A stretch of 64,000 bases of DNA, from positions 30,921,314-30,985,313 of the forward strand of contig OX326958.1 of assembly GCA_946800325.1 (NCBI GenBank), read 5' to 3'. The stretch comes from Luzula sylvatica. Its lineage: Eukaryota > Streptophyta > Magnoliopsida > Poales > Juncaceae. Below, one piece after another: positions 33,074 to 43,773 of this stretch. Numbering within the stretch: the first letter of the stretch is position 1; every line of letters begins with the position of its first letter. The translations under genes and the position numbers were made by a program. The notes under the pieces were generated by a model. That model did no database searches. It worked only from the letters and a program-made list of their open reading frames with translations, and was not told where the DNA came from.

Positions 33074-33180
33074 GACTTGATGTAACCAAATACCATGTCT
33101 TATTGGTTCTACGCAAAAGAAATTACTTCATAGATATCTATCAACATTAACATTAACATGTAATTCAAATCTCAATCAAA

Positions 33181-34089
33181 TTAAACAAGTGTTTGACACG
33201 AGTGGCTCGCCGGATCAACCAAAGCCGGAACAAGAAACTTCCTCCCGTTCCTCCCCTCCACATTATAACTACCTCCATTATTTTTATCTACCTTAAGTTG
33301 CCCCGGGTAACCCGGGTAGGCACCTCGTCCGAAGACCCCCGGACAAGCCGCAGCCACCTCAACAGGTGCTTCGGCATCTCCTTGAAAATATCCGTCCCCA
33401 AATGGGTTCGTAACTACACCGGCTAATAAACTTGCCAAATTAATTATCATCCCATCAATACCTACATCATCATTCGGGGGCTTAACCACGACGCCCCTAC
33501 TCGGTCCGTAGAATTCCGGTTCGTGAAATGGCCATGCACATTTTCCAGGGCACTGCATTGACGAGTCGCCGACCCAAATATAGCTCGCCGAGTGCAATCC
33601 GCACGTGTTCATGCAAAATTTGTCGACTGCTACATCTGCTGAGGTCAACACTACTGCTAAACCGCCTTCCATTACGCCTAGACGCGAGGCGAGGGAGGAT
33701 AAGTCGGAGTGAGTAAGTAGTTTCCCTAGCGAATATGATTCGTCGGTTAGTTGATTGGTCAGTAAAATTTGGGTTTTTGTTTTAGCCACATTTTGGACGT
33801 AATAATCGACGGTCTGCCACCATTTGGCGATAGTTGGGGTGAGAGAATGCGAGGTAGGAAGAGTATCGCGGGGAGTTAGAGAGAGAATGAAGTCGGTTAT
33901 AATCGACTTTTGTTTTGCGGTGAACGAGCCGTACCATACGAGAGAAATGGGGATGTGGCCTTGGAGGACCGGCCCGTTGTGGTATGTTAAAACGGTTGGT
34001 GGCGATTGATATAACGAGGCAAACGAGAACTGTGTCGAGGATAGCAAGAGTAGAACAGGGAAAATAAATGATGGTATTGAGAAATACAT
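33181..34089 (-). CDS. EXORDIUM-like protein (phosphate-induced protein 1 family)
   Basis: Secreted apoplastic protein of the EXO/EXL family, linked in Arabidopsis to brassinosteroid- and carbon-dependent growth. The gene is a single exon of 302 residues, the usual family size. A signal peptide covers about residues 1-25 (hydrophobic core IFPVLLLLSS, then FASLYQ). Family features include LTYHNGPVLQGHIPISLVWYG, a WW pair in AKWWQTVDYY, GGLAVVLTSADV, the cysteine-rich CMNTCGLH...CPGKCAWPF segment, GIDGMIINLASLLAGVVTNPFG and a C-terminal GGSYNVEG region. Family members usually end soon after such a segment, as here. TTAAATAT at 34132-34125 (minus) is TATA-like but very close to the ATG; a farther one is TTATATG near 34250. 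The reading frame is intact. Confidence 0.95.
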   Translation of the reverse strand: MYFSIPSFIFPVLLLLSSTQFSFASLYQSPPTVLTYHNGPVLQGHIPISLVWYGSFTAKQKSIITDFILSLTPRDTLPTSHSLTPTIAKWWQTVDYYVQNVAKTKTQILLTNQLTDESYSLGKLLTHSDLSSLASRLGVMEGGLAVVLTSADVAVDKFCMNTCGLHSASYIWVGDSSMQCPGKCAWPFHEPEFYGPSRGVVVKPPNDDVGIDGMIINLASLLAGVVTNPFGDGYFQGDAEAPVEVAAACPGVFGRGAYPGYPGQLKVDKNNGGSYNVEGRNGRKFLVPALVDPASHSCQTLV

Positions 34090-34335
34090 CTTATTATTTT
34101 GTTTGGTGTAGGTCCGCAGAAGGGATATTTAAGGGAGGGAATAATGAAGAACATGGAATTGAGTGCGTGAGGAGATCAAGCAAAGGTTAGAGGAAATTCT
34201 TCTTCTTTCCAATAGATTGCTTGCTTAGGGGCTAATATATTCTATCCACATATAACGGGCTTCCAAAATGTGGCCCATTAATTAAAATCGATCAAACTAA
34301 ACATACCAATATACAAAACAATATATTATTCATCA

Positions 34336-36210
34336 TTATAGAACTTGAGCTTCCCAATCTACAAAACTATCAATCTCGCGCGAATCCACGCACATATTCT
34401 TATTCAAACTATCACACATCAAATAAACCTCTTCGAACCAAGTTTCCCCCTTCGGGTACTCACCGGACCGAAATTTACGCACCACGCCTTCGATTTCAAT
34501 CCAACTAAGCCCAGCATCTTTTTTTATATTTTTCGTGTCCATTATTTCTCTCATGTTATTACTCTCGGCCCACATATTATCCGCGGCGTATATGTTAGAC
34601 ATCCCCACGTAAGACCCGGGATTATCCGGTTCCAAGTCCCACAACCTCTTACAAGCAATCTCTCCTATTTCTGTATTGCCCCAATTTTTACACGCGCTCA
34701 ACAAAGCGCCCCATGCTGAAGGTCTATACTCACATTTATGTCTCATTATAAAATTGTACGCTTCTTTTATCAGTCCGGCACGACCCAATAAATCTACCAT
34801 GCAACACGAATGTTCGTGTTTGATTTGGACCCCGTACACTCGTTCCATGGAGTTAAACAAACTCCAACCTTTTTCGATCCAACCTGCGTGACTACAAGCC
34901 GATAAGAGCGATATAAACGTGACGTCATTAGGCTTCACATTGTATGATTTCATTAGGGAAAATATTTCCAAGGCCTCGTGCATGTGTCCGTGTTTACCGT
35001 ATCCGCCAATCATAGCGTTCCAAATCACTACATTTTTGGTGGATTGTTTGATCTTATCGAATGTTAAACGAGCTGATTTTAAATCTCCGCATTTCGCATA
35101 CATGTCCAAAATCGCGCTTTGAATTATTTCTTCGGAACCGAATCCTCGAATTATCGCTTGAGAATGAAATTGCCTCGACGGACTGATAAATCCCGAAATG
35201 GCACACCCGTTAAGCAAAGAAACGAAAGTAGACTGAGTCGGGTTCATATCCAAACGAACCATTTCGAGAAAGAGTTCGATTTGATCGGTGATTGTACAGG
35301 ATTTACCAAGGCCTGATAATAAGCTATTGTAGCACACTATATCCTTGTCTTCTAATCGGTTCAAAACCAATCTTGCATCGTTTAGTTGCCCGTATTTAGA
35401 GTACATATAAATCAAAGAGGTTCCTACAAAATTACTCGAATCCAAATTGTTTTTCACTATGTACGCATGGATTTGTCGCCCTTGGCGTAATTTGGCATGA
35501 GGCATCACTACCGTGATTGGATGAGGATCTGGAGGAACGCCGCTACAAAGCATTTGAAGAAAAAGTACCATCATGTGTCTCTCGTATCCCTTTTTGACTG
35601 AATAGGCCATCATCATTATAGTCCAGGTCACAACATTTCTATCAGGCATTTTATCAAACACCACGCGTGCTACTGATAAAAGTCCGCATTTGGCGTAGAA
35701 ATCCACGAGGGAATTTTCATTAGAACGATTGCAGAGATCATGCCGAATCATGAAACCGTGAATCTCCTTTCCAGATCCGACGGCTCGGAGCCTAGCACAA
35801 CAACCAAGAACTACGGAGAATGGGTAAGTATTCGGGCTGGTTTCTTCGTCAAAAGAAACCATTGAGCGAAAGAGTGTGAGAGCTTCGCGTGGTTTCCTTT
35901 CGCGTGCTCTGTGACGAATGGTGTCTCGGTGAGGCCGTTTGCCATTGGAAGAGAGAGACTGAGCACTTTGAGAGGAGATGGTGGATGCATGATTAGAAGG
36001 GGCGTTTTGAGAAACTTTGATTGGGGGAAGAGAAGATGGTTGAGATATTAGCATTTTCGATTTCGATTTCGATTTCGATTGAAGATAATATGGGGAGTGT
36101 ACGAGCTTATTAGAATAGATGGACAGATAATGCTCATGTGATATACCATAGAAGGGCTCAGGTCCACGATGGACCTTGTTAACGTGGCTACGAGACATTG
36201 GTGCGTCCAC
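34336..36210 (-). CDS. Pentatricopeptide repeat protein, PLS class with E domain
   Basis: RNA-binding PPR protein, likely acting on organelle transcripts, typically in C-to-U editing with partners. The frame is 624 residues, a single exon. PPR units run from about residue 105 to 515 (TYPFSVVLGCCARLRAVGSGKEIHG, NSLVDFYAKCG, NVVTWTIMMMAYS, TSLIYMYSKYG, NAMIGGYGKHGHMHEALEIF, VTFISLLSACSHAGWIEKG). An E/E+-like tail follows (GSYVGMSNIYA, KKDAGLSWIEIEGVVRKFRSGE); there is no DYW domain. The start is ambiguous: Met53 at 36054 (MLISQPSSLP) looks better, because residues 1-52 include an SKSKSKSK run from a small GATTTC repeat. The segment ITVVMPHAKLRQGRQIH is shorter than a normal repeat junction, suggesting a small deletion. 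Confidence 0.92.
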   Translation of the reverse strand: MDAPMSRSHVNKVHRGPEPFYGISHEHYLSIYSNKLVHSPYYLQSKSKSKSKMLISQPSSLPPIKVSQNAPSNHASTISSQSAQSLSSNGKRPHRDTIRHRARERKPREALTLFRSMVSFDEETSPNTYPFSVVLGCCARLRAVGSGKEIHGFMIRHDLCNRSNENSLVDFYAKCGLLSVARVVFDKMPDRNVVTWTIMMMAYSVKKGYERHMMVLFLQMLCSGVPPDPHPITVVMPHAKLRQGRQIHAYIVKNNLDSSNFVGTSLIYMYSKYGQLNDARLVLNRLEDKDIVCYNSLLSGLGKSCTITDQIELFLEMVRLDMNPTQSTFVSLLNGCAISGFISPSRQFHSQAIIRGFGSEEIIQSAILDMYAKCGDLKSARLTFDKIKQSTKNVVIWNAMIGGYGKHGHMHEALEIFSLMKSYNVKPNDVTFISLLSACSHAGWIEKGWSLFNSMERVYGVQIKHEHSCCMVDLLGRAGLIKEAYNFIMRHKCEYRPSAWGALLSACKNWGNTEIGEIACKRLWDLEPDNPGSYVGMSNIYAADNMWAESNNMREIMDTKNIKKDAGLSWIEIEGVVRKFRSGEYPKGETWFEEVYLMCDSLNKNMCVDSREIDSFVDWEAQVL

Positions 36211-36313
36211 AGTGCATCCACGTCATTAAGAAAATTGATAAATTCGCATTTTAGTAGAACAAGTAAGAAGCTTTCTAATATCATAATAATTTATTTTTAT
36301 CTATACATATATT

Positions 36314-36480
36314 TAAGGAGCATTTCTACATGTAATTCATTTTGGAATAAAATTTCAAAAATAATTTCCTTTTCGAAAATATTCCAGGAATGACACCGAA
36401 CTGATTTTTAAATCTCGGTGGCACCGGATTTTAAAATCTCGGTTGGTTAATTGATTTGTCAGACAAATCAGTTGAATTTT
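36314..36480. repeat. Fragment of the palindrome-bearing repeat
   Basis: AGGAGCATTTCTACATG...GAAAATATTCCAGGAATGACACCGAA matches the start of the array-bearing element near 55400. It is followed by ACCGGATTTTAAAATCTCGG, a degenerate version of the palindromes found there. Confidence 0.6.
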
Positions 36481-37799
36481 AATTCAAAATATGATATATT
36501 TCCTCAAATTTTACCATAACATCCTCTATGTTCTAGTTAATATATTTAAATAAAATAATAACTAGTACGTGTTAGCTATTAACTTAATACATAATTAATA
36601 GTTATTCGAATTTGTAAATTGGAATAAATATTAATGAATATTTAATGATATGTTTTAATTATCACGTTAATTAAATGTAATAGTTCAATAATGAAGAATT
36701 CGGTGGGTACATTTTGCAATAATGGAGAATCCGAGTTGGACAGGTTGGAAAATTTTGTGTACACCACTAGCAAAGAGCTCTCATTTGGAGTTTTGAAAAT
36801 CATTTAATCTGAACCGACCGAATAACATCTTATTTTTCATATTTTCTAATATGTTAATGTTAAAATATAAAAAATTATATAACAATCTTATAAAATAATA
36901 TAATAATATTTTATAATATATATTTATATTTTTTGATAAATAAAATATAAATTTTATTATAAATTTATTTTTTTATTTTAAAATTGTAATATTTCTTATT
37001 CGGTTCAGTTTTTAATCGGTTTGAATTTAGTTCGTTTCGATTTAAATCGGTTTGATTTTATTCGGTTCGGTTTGAACCAAAGCGACCCGACCGAATGAAC
37101 ATCTCTAGTCTGGAGTGTCCAATTGCAGCCTTATCAAGATTGATAAATTCGAGTTTTATTAGTATGAACTAGTGTGAACTTTAGCTCCTCTTTGGCGTAA
37201 TTTTATAAATTCTAATATTTAATTGTAATTGTAATTGTAATAAAAAATATAATTTTATATCTGATACTGTTTTGTCGCAATTACAATATCACTCACTATT
37301 TACATATATGAAAGTTGGGACGAGAACTTGCCCAAAGCCCTTTGGACACAATCCTTGCCCAAATGGCTTCTCAACCACAAGATTAACAAATCGTTATTAA
37401 TCTTCCCATATTAACTCCGTTCTTTGTCTGTTTTAGAAAGAAATCACCAATAATGCCCATCGTCCTATTTCTTCCCAATCACAAATGAATACAAACAATT
37501 CAACTTTCACTTTTTTGGTTTGTTTGGTCACAGTTGAACTCTAGCAGAAGGTTATTGCTTAGCTCGGTTGAACATTTGCATTCATTAATGAAAAATTGAC
37601 ATCTCTTTCATCTCTTGCATCTTTGGTTGATTTCCAATTTTCTTTTGCAGTTGTTCATTTAATTTGATGATGAATAGATTTTCCGATGATTAGGATTTGT
37701 TAGATACAAATATATAATGCATATGTATATGTATTATGGTTTTGGAATTTTGTATGATATACAGCTTTTTATGTACAAATTTTATGATTACATTCACTG
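36481..37799. other. AT-rich spacer
   Basis: 37010-37110 has degenerate TCGGTTTGAATT / TCGGTTCGG repeats. No gene recognised. The last part (about 37300-37680) is less repetitive but has no reliable frame. Confidence 0.5.
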
Positions 37800-37815
37800 A
37801 ACAAAAATTATTATT

Positions 37816-38920
37816 TTTTTTTTGAAAAACTAAAGAGGCGAAGCCTCTTTTAATATATTAAAGCAAGGTTTAATACATTGGTGCGATTTTACATGATAAA
37901 TATAAAAAAGTAGTTTCGCAAAAATAAATTATAATTGCAAAAGTAAGATACATGCCGAGAGATGATGCTTTCGGCCATCCTTAGACGAACGCAACCTCCC
38001 TCTGCCCTTGGTTTTCCACGCGAGCTCGGATTGTCATCGAAGCTGTCACCGTCGCTGTCGCGGCCCGTCGCTCTCGGACTCGCCCCAGACTCGACCGTCG
38101 CTCTCGGCCTCGCCCAAGACTCGGCCCAGACTCGCCCCAGACTCGGCACCAGCCTCGCAATTTTTCGATTTCCCTTTTTTCCTTCCCGCTTTTTCCTTTC
38201 GAGTTTTTGCTCTTCGAGGAGCTCCAAAATCGCCACCAGTTCCTGCCAGCCTCGGTTGCCAGTTCCTGCCAGCCTTTTCTTCCCTGCCAGCCCCTGCCTC
38301 CGTCGCGCCGTTCGTCGCCGCTCGCCTCGTTTTGTCTCCGTCGCCGCTGTGGCCTCGGTCGCCGCTGTGGCCTCGGTTGCCAGTTCGTCGCGCCGCTGTG
38401 GCCTCGGTCGCTCGCCCTCGGTTGCCAGTTCCTGCCAGTCTCCGCTCGCCTCGCAAAGGAACTCCAGGAGTCGCCTCGAAAGTATCATCTCTTCTAGTAC
38501 GGTTGATTTTCCTCTTCTTTGGTGTTTTTTCTCGTGTTTGTGATTTTCTCAATCCAGTACCATGTCGCCAAACCCTAGCCTCGACAAACGACAACCCTAG
38601 ACTCGAGCTCGCCAAACCCTGCAGCTTCCGTCGTTGTTTCCGCTCGTGAATGGAGAGAACGGCGGAGTTCGTCCTTCGCAAAGAAAGAGAGCCGCAGCAG
38701 TCGGCCGCCGGACAGAGAGAGCCGCCTCCAGGAGCTGCAGCAGCCGGCAGCGTTCGTCCTTCGCGAATCGCCGCGCCGTTCGCCTCGCAAATGACCTCCA
38801 GGAGCTGGGTCGAAGAAAGCGTGAGAGAGGAGGGGGTGGAGGCGGCGGCTAGGGTTTGCCTCCACCCCAAAATCGCCTCCAGGAGTTTTTGCTCTTTCTT
38901 ATCCCAAATTTAAAAAAAAA
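37816..38920 (-). mobile_element. Internally deleted LINE derivative with 16-bp target duplication
   Basis: Perfect duplications AACAAAAATTATTATT lie at 37800-37815 and 38921-38936. On the minus strand the element begins with a GC-rich leader (AAACCCTAGCCGCC, CTCCTGGAGG repeats) and ends with the LINE-like tail AAGAGGCTTCGCCTCTT (hairpin), TTTCA and poly(A) beside the left duplication. The 1.1-kb interior is GC-rich and holds repeats of ACCGAGGCCACAGCGGCG and GCGAGTCTGGG, but no reverse transcriptase. It therefore seems to be a LINE with 5' and 3' ends joined and the ORFs lost. The long Arg/Ala-rich frames on both strands (37889-38913) are composition artefacts. Confidence 0.82.
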
Positions 38921-38936
38921 AACAAAAATTATTATT

Positions 38937-39877
38937 ATTTTGTATGTATCATAAATGATTGTCTTACGAAGTCACTAGTACAAGATTTGACTCACTTCAT
39001 AACTAAATATATAAAGTATACATTCATTCAAATCCACAACATACTATTATATAATACTTACAAAATACAAATTTTTAATTAAATCTTAGAAGAAGAATGA
39101 TGAGGATCAAAAGAGGAGAGAGAAAGAGAATTTCTTTCCCTTCCAAATAGAATAAGACTTCATAATCTTATTAACGGGATAGATAACAGAAGTTAAAAGT
39201 AAATCAATCAAAGATCTATCGTGAATCGTGATGTAGATCAAACGGCTGATTTTGTGCTTGGACAGTTTTTCTGCCCAAAGGATTTTCGACAAACTCCGGT
39301 CCCATGATAGTTTATCTTCTGATAATAAATATAAAATACCAAAAAACATCATATCATTTTATATCAGACATGTGACATTTATATGATATACAATCACTTA
39401 CAAAAGAAACATAAATAAACAACATATAAAAAAATAATTTAAAATAATATTTCGAAATATATATTTTAGATGATTATGTGATTATGTGATATATTTTCTC
39501 ATATATACATGACTATTTTGGTTTTATAGCTAAACATGCAAATTTCTCTTAAATAAACATGTATTAAAACTAAATTATAATTAATCAATTATACTTGTGC
39601 ACGCTGTAACTAATAATTTTAACATGATCACATTTTGAAAGATTATATATGATATTTTTATTTTTAACTTTTATAATGTTGTTGGGAGAATACAATAAAA
39701 CAAAATGATCACTTTTGTTTGTACAAAAATAATTTATCCAACAAGTACATATTATTTACAAAGTAATAATACATTACATGATACTACAAATTAGTTAAAT
39801 ATTTATGAAGTATTCAATAATGCTGAAAATACTTTTCTTAACTGTAACCATAATTTAATATTTCACATATTGTTACG
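38937..39877. other. AT-rich spacer
   Basis: No gene recognised; the 81-residue minus-strand frame at 39107-39352 has no family features I know. Confidence 0.5.
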
Positions 39878-39892
39878 TGTTATAAGATACTT

Positions 39893-40113
39893 TTTTTTTT
39901 TTGAGTAAATTCGGAGAGGGCTCAAAGTCCCCCTTCCAAACACAATCTCCTTTTTTTTTATATATATTTTTTTATTACAAACCCGTAGGCCACACACTCT
40001 ATTCACTCATTTAACATTTAATCTATATTCCAGTGTTCCCATCGGGAATCGAACCCCACACCTCTCGCTTCCTAGCCAAGAGGTGTGACCAACTAGGCTA
40101 ACTCTAGTTGGCA
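39893..40113 (-). mobile_element. tRNA-derived SINE (copy 2)
   Basis: On the minus strand it has an A box TAGCCTAGTTGG (40100-40089), a B box GGTTCGATTCC (40055-40045) and a poly(A) tail (T run from 39893). Perfect 15-bp target duplications TGTTATAAGATACTT lie at 39878-39892 and 40114-40128. It is 221 bp and nearly identical over long stretches to the copy at 21133-21348, but with an intact A box. Confidence 0.93.
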
Positions 40114-40128
40114 TGTTATAAGATACTT

Positions 40129-41640
40129 ATATATATATAAACTATATAAAAGTATTTTCTTTTAACTACAATCACAAATTATTACCTCAATACGTCAAAA
40201 TTACACATACACCCTTTTAAGATGTGAAATATCTTTTTCCTTATCATCCATCTTTTTTTGTCATCAAAATTTCGCATACACCCATTTCTTTATGAACAGT
40301 ATCTTCCATATTTCTTTATCCTATATATTTTAACCAAAAAAATACCTAAACTACCATCATTTCTTATTTTTAAGTACATGCATTAATAAAACCTAATAAT
40401 TTGAATTAACTTTACTGTTATTTTCAAAGCATATAAGTACGTAAGGGGGCATATGATATTTTTTTGTTCCTAGGTATATGATAGTTCATGTATTATTTTT
40501 ATGGTTATTCATGCTATTTTTTTCAATTTAGTGGTATATTAGTTATTTTGAGATGGCAATTCACAACCTGAGATTATTTTGTTACTCAATCCGGTCCAAC
40601 ATGGTGTTACCTGTTCAACCATCTGGAACCATTGTTAATTATGTGATATGATTTTGTGTTTAATATACTTATACATTATTAACACATGTCAAAATATGAT
40701 AGGAACTCTATATTTTTAAGTACTACTAGAATTTACCATCTCGCTTCGGCATTGTATTATACTAGTTTGTCTAATGAGAACAAATCATGTTAATTAGAGT
40801 TGGATGCTATTTTATATTTTCATGTGTTATACATGATATTTGCAATTTTCATGATATTTTTTGTGCAAATAAATATAGAAGGAAAATTGTATTCTACAAA
40901 ATTAAAAATAGTTTTTTTTAAGTTGTATTTTTTGAAAAGTATTTTTATAATTTACATTTCATATGAATATACATAACATTTTTTTATCAGAAAATAGATT
41001 TCCAATTTGTATTAGCAGACGAAATAGATTTCCAATTTTTCGTAATGGCGTATATGACCAATGAAAAATGTATTAATTTACCGAGACATATTTTGAAATT
41101 TTGAAGGCATTAAAATGCTCTTAAGTTATATTATCATGTTTTGTGTATTATTAATATGAACTATGTATATCTATTTTTTATCTTGGTATTGCCAAAATTT
41201 AGGTTTACAATGTAATTATAAAATTCTAATTATAATATCAATTAAATAAAGAACTCCAAGAGCACGTTTCGTGCTTTAGGTTCCTTTCAAAAATAAAATA
41301 ATGAATTAAGTATTTTTTTGATACATGAAAGTTGAAACATTAACATTCTATTATCTTTTTTTAATGCGTATACTAAATGGATAAATATTATATTTGGAAA
41401 TTTGTAATTCATAGAGTCAAAGCAATAATTTATCATCTCATATGATTTTCATTTATGTTTATGTTGTAAAATATATTTTGCACTATTAATTAGAGTCGTG
41501 ATATTCTACCATAACCCATAAAATAAAAAACATGCAATATATTATGTTTTCTTTTCTTCTTGAAATTAATTTTGGTGTACATATTATGTTATTTGATTTT
41601 TTTTATTTTTATTATTGTAAAATAAAAAGTTTTTACAGAG
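40129..41640. other. AT-rich spacer
   Basis: No gene recognised. Near 40728 the phrase CTAGAATTTACCATCTCGCTTCGGC resembles an inverted Helitron 3' end. Near 41262 there is a GCACG-TTT-CGTGC hairpin. Neither could be tied to a second element end. Confidence 0.45.
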
Positions 41641-41649
41641 TAAAAAGAT

Positions 41650-41880
41650 TAAAATAAAAAATGTTGCCAGCCGATTTTGAACTCGGATCATCCATGTCAG
41701 AGACTAAGTCATGCCGTGATAAAGAATCGACTTTTACTTATTTAAAACAAACATAGTCTTTGAAGTTAATTAAGAAGAATGTTTTTTTTGTTAGTCAGCG
41801 TTTTCGAACTCTGGATCTCATGCTTGGAGTAGGATTAAAAACCCGACCGAGGCAACAACCAACTGCTCTACATACATCCC
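41650..41880 (-). repeat. tRNA-like SINE head remnants
   Basis: On the minus strand 41872-41800 has TAGAGCAGTTGG (A-box-like) and GAGTTCGAAAACG (B-box-like). 41730-41660 has GAGTTCAAAATCGGC. The internal stems do not pair like a real tRNA. These are probably old SINE heads. Confidence 0.4.
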
Positions 41881-41884
41881 AAGA

Positions 41885-42140
41885 CCATTGATGAGGTGAC
41901 AAAAAAGTATTAAAGGGTAGATTAGCATCTCTAATTGACATGTTTAATTGACACGTTAATCATTTATAATATGTTAATATTAGTACATGCTAGTTGACGT
42001 GTTAATTTAATTAAATGATTAATTAAATTGATAATCGAAATAATTAATAATACTAATCAATTCATTTAACCCTCTCATGTCACCTCATCAAGTATAATTT
42101 TTTTAGTTTGAGGAGCACCATATCAAACTCCTTTAATATA
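41885..42140 (-). mobile_element. MITE with TTGACRYGTTAATT arms (copy 2)
   Basis: Inverted copy of the element at 30102-30378. TTTAATTGACACGTTAAT and TAGTTGACGTGTTAATT face each other around TAATATTAGTACATG, and the outer parts (CACCTCATCAA, GTTTGAGGAGCACCATATCA) also match. Confidence 0.6.
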
Positions 42141-42149
42141 AGGGACACA

Positions 42150-42914
42150 TGTCACCATTTGGTAGAATGTATATATTAGAAAGTCTATATTTTTAATTCT
42201 TATAGTATAACTAGGGAAGTTAACAAATCGAATTTGAACAAACCAAATCATTTTAGAGTTCGTTTCGAAAATTTAACGAACATGTTTGGTTCGGTTCATT
42301 AGCAGTTTCCAACACTTTTTTTTTTATTATTCAAGGTCATTTAGTTAAAAGTTCGGACAATTTGGTTCATTCGAGACTAGTTCGAAAACTTATAAGATTT
42401 AAAATTTAATCCATTTCATTTGTGTTCCATTTAATAAAAAAAAACTATCAAATTAAAACATTTGAAATATCCACAAAATAAAAACTCTAAACATTTTAAC
42501 ATCAGAATACAAAATAACATTCACAATTCACAAACTATAAATCTAAGCAAAAATTAAACCTTATAAAAATAACAACCAACCGTGGTACATCTCAATTTTA
42601 CTAGGATTAGCATATATCATAATTTATATGAGCTTTAATTTATATTTATATAAACATTATTTTATATGGATTTATGTTCTTCATATGAATTATTACGATT
42701 AGCGGTATTATAATTTATATGAACTTTAATCGGCTTCAATTGATCTTAATTTTAAACAAAGTTGATCAAAAACAAACATTTACTACATGTATTGCCTTCC
42801 AATTTAACCAAATATTTTACACAAATTTTTCACCAGAATTTGGCATCTCTACTAATAACTTTTTCAAGATACAACTACAACAAAAGAACCAAGTACTCGT
42901 TACAAATTAACGAT
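42150..42914. other. AT-rich 3' flank of the ENT gene
   Basis: No additional gene. The frames at 42719-42965 lie in low-complexity sequence and partly in the 63-bp repeat of the neighbouring gene. Confidence 0.5.
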
Positions 42915-43773
42915 CTATTTCATAAAAGGTCGTACGCTCCTCAACACATTCCTATGCTCGTCTAACGAAATATTTAAATAATTCATAAAAGGTCGTACGC
43001 TCCTCAACACATTCCTATGCTCGTCTAACGAAATATTTAAATAAACTCGCATATCAGATAAAATCGCGTCTTGTTCGCAACTTACAGATCCATTTTTATA
43101 AAACGCACTCAAAGCTGCCTCGTACGCAATTAATTCTGATTTATGGATCTCTTCAGCCTTATTTTCTTTCTCGACCCGATTTTTCTTTTCGTTAATCGGT
43201 TCGCAAGAACTCGCGGCATCATCATTTGCCCAATTAAACGACGCATAATTACCAGGCCTGCCACTGGTGCTGCAACTACCAGAGGACGACACATTACTGT
43301 CATCCAATTTTCTCTTCATTTCCTTCGGTTGAGAATCCTAAAATCAAAATCGAGTTATATTCAGAAATTAAATAGATAATTTAATTATATAATTATACCT
43401 TTTTTATGGTGACCCATTTGTTGTTTCGCCAAGTATGTCGCAACCGAACATTATTTCTCTTAACAGAAATTTCCCTCAATATATCGAGTAAATTAACAAA
43501 AATGAAATTATTGCCATACGCGATGCCTATCACTGTCGCGTTCCTCCAAGTCCCGTGAATTAAGACCTCCGCAACGTCTCCACTTTTCCAATTGATTAGT
43601 TTCTCCTTCAATGGAGGGCAAGGTCTGATCCATTTTCTCGGGATTTTCTCGACTTCTTTTGCTGCGCTGTCGCATTGCACGGAATAAGTATGTCCGTTGC
43701 CACGAAGGATCTGAGCAGGACGCCAAAAACCATCTCGAAACACCTCAACATTGCTACCTTTCTTCAACCTCAT
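42915..43773 (-). CDS. Plant Tudor-like (Agenet) protein with ENT domain
   Basis: Likely nuclear chromatin-reader protein of the plant Agenet/ENT (EMSY-like) group. Coding exons are 43773-43399 and 43337-42915, joined in phase 0 (AAAAAG|gtataatt...ttttag|GATTCT), giving 265 residues. Two Agenet/Tudor-like units are visible: residues about 4-52 (GSNVEVFRDGFWRPAQIL...WIRPCPP) and 62-120 (GDVAEVLIHGTWRNATVI...VRLRHTW). After a low-complexity linker, residues about 188-240 match the ENT pattern (EIHKSELIAYEAALSAFY...LSDMRVYLNISLDEHRNVL). I chose Met at 43773 because upstream residues lie beyond a probable 3' splice site (43801-43800) of a 5'-UTR intron. The last 21 residues repeat in tandem from a 63-bp DNA duplication. 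Confidence 0.85.
42919..43044 (-). repeat. Perfect 63-bp tandem duplication in the ENT-gene C-terminus
   Basis: Two identical 63-base units, 42919-42981 and 42982-43044. Because 63 is divisible by three, the frame is kept and the peptide NISLDEHRNVLRSVRPFM occurs twice just before the stop. Confidence 0.97.

Noticed and set aside
37889..38913. Several long Arg/Ala/Ser-rich open frames on both strands
   Set aside because: They overlap in many frames within a GC-rich LINE derivative bounded by a 16-bp target duplication. Frames are open because of base composition, with no domain.
40728..41290. A third Helitron
   Set aside because: A CTAG-type end with a weak stem near 40728 and a hairpin near 41262 were seen, but no pair of consistent ends.
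41800..41872. A second tRNA gene
   Set aside because: A- and B-box-like motifs are present but acceptor and T stems do not pair; more likely a SINE head.
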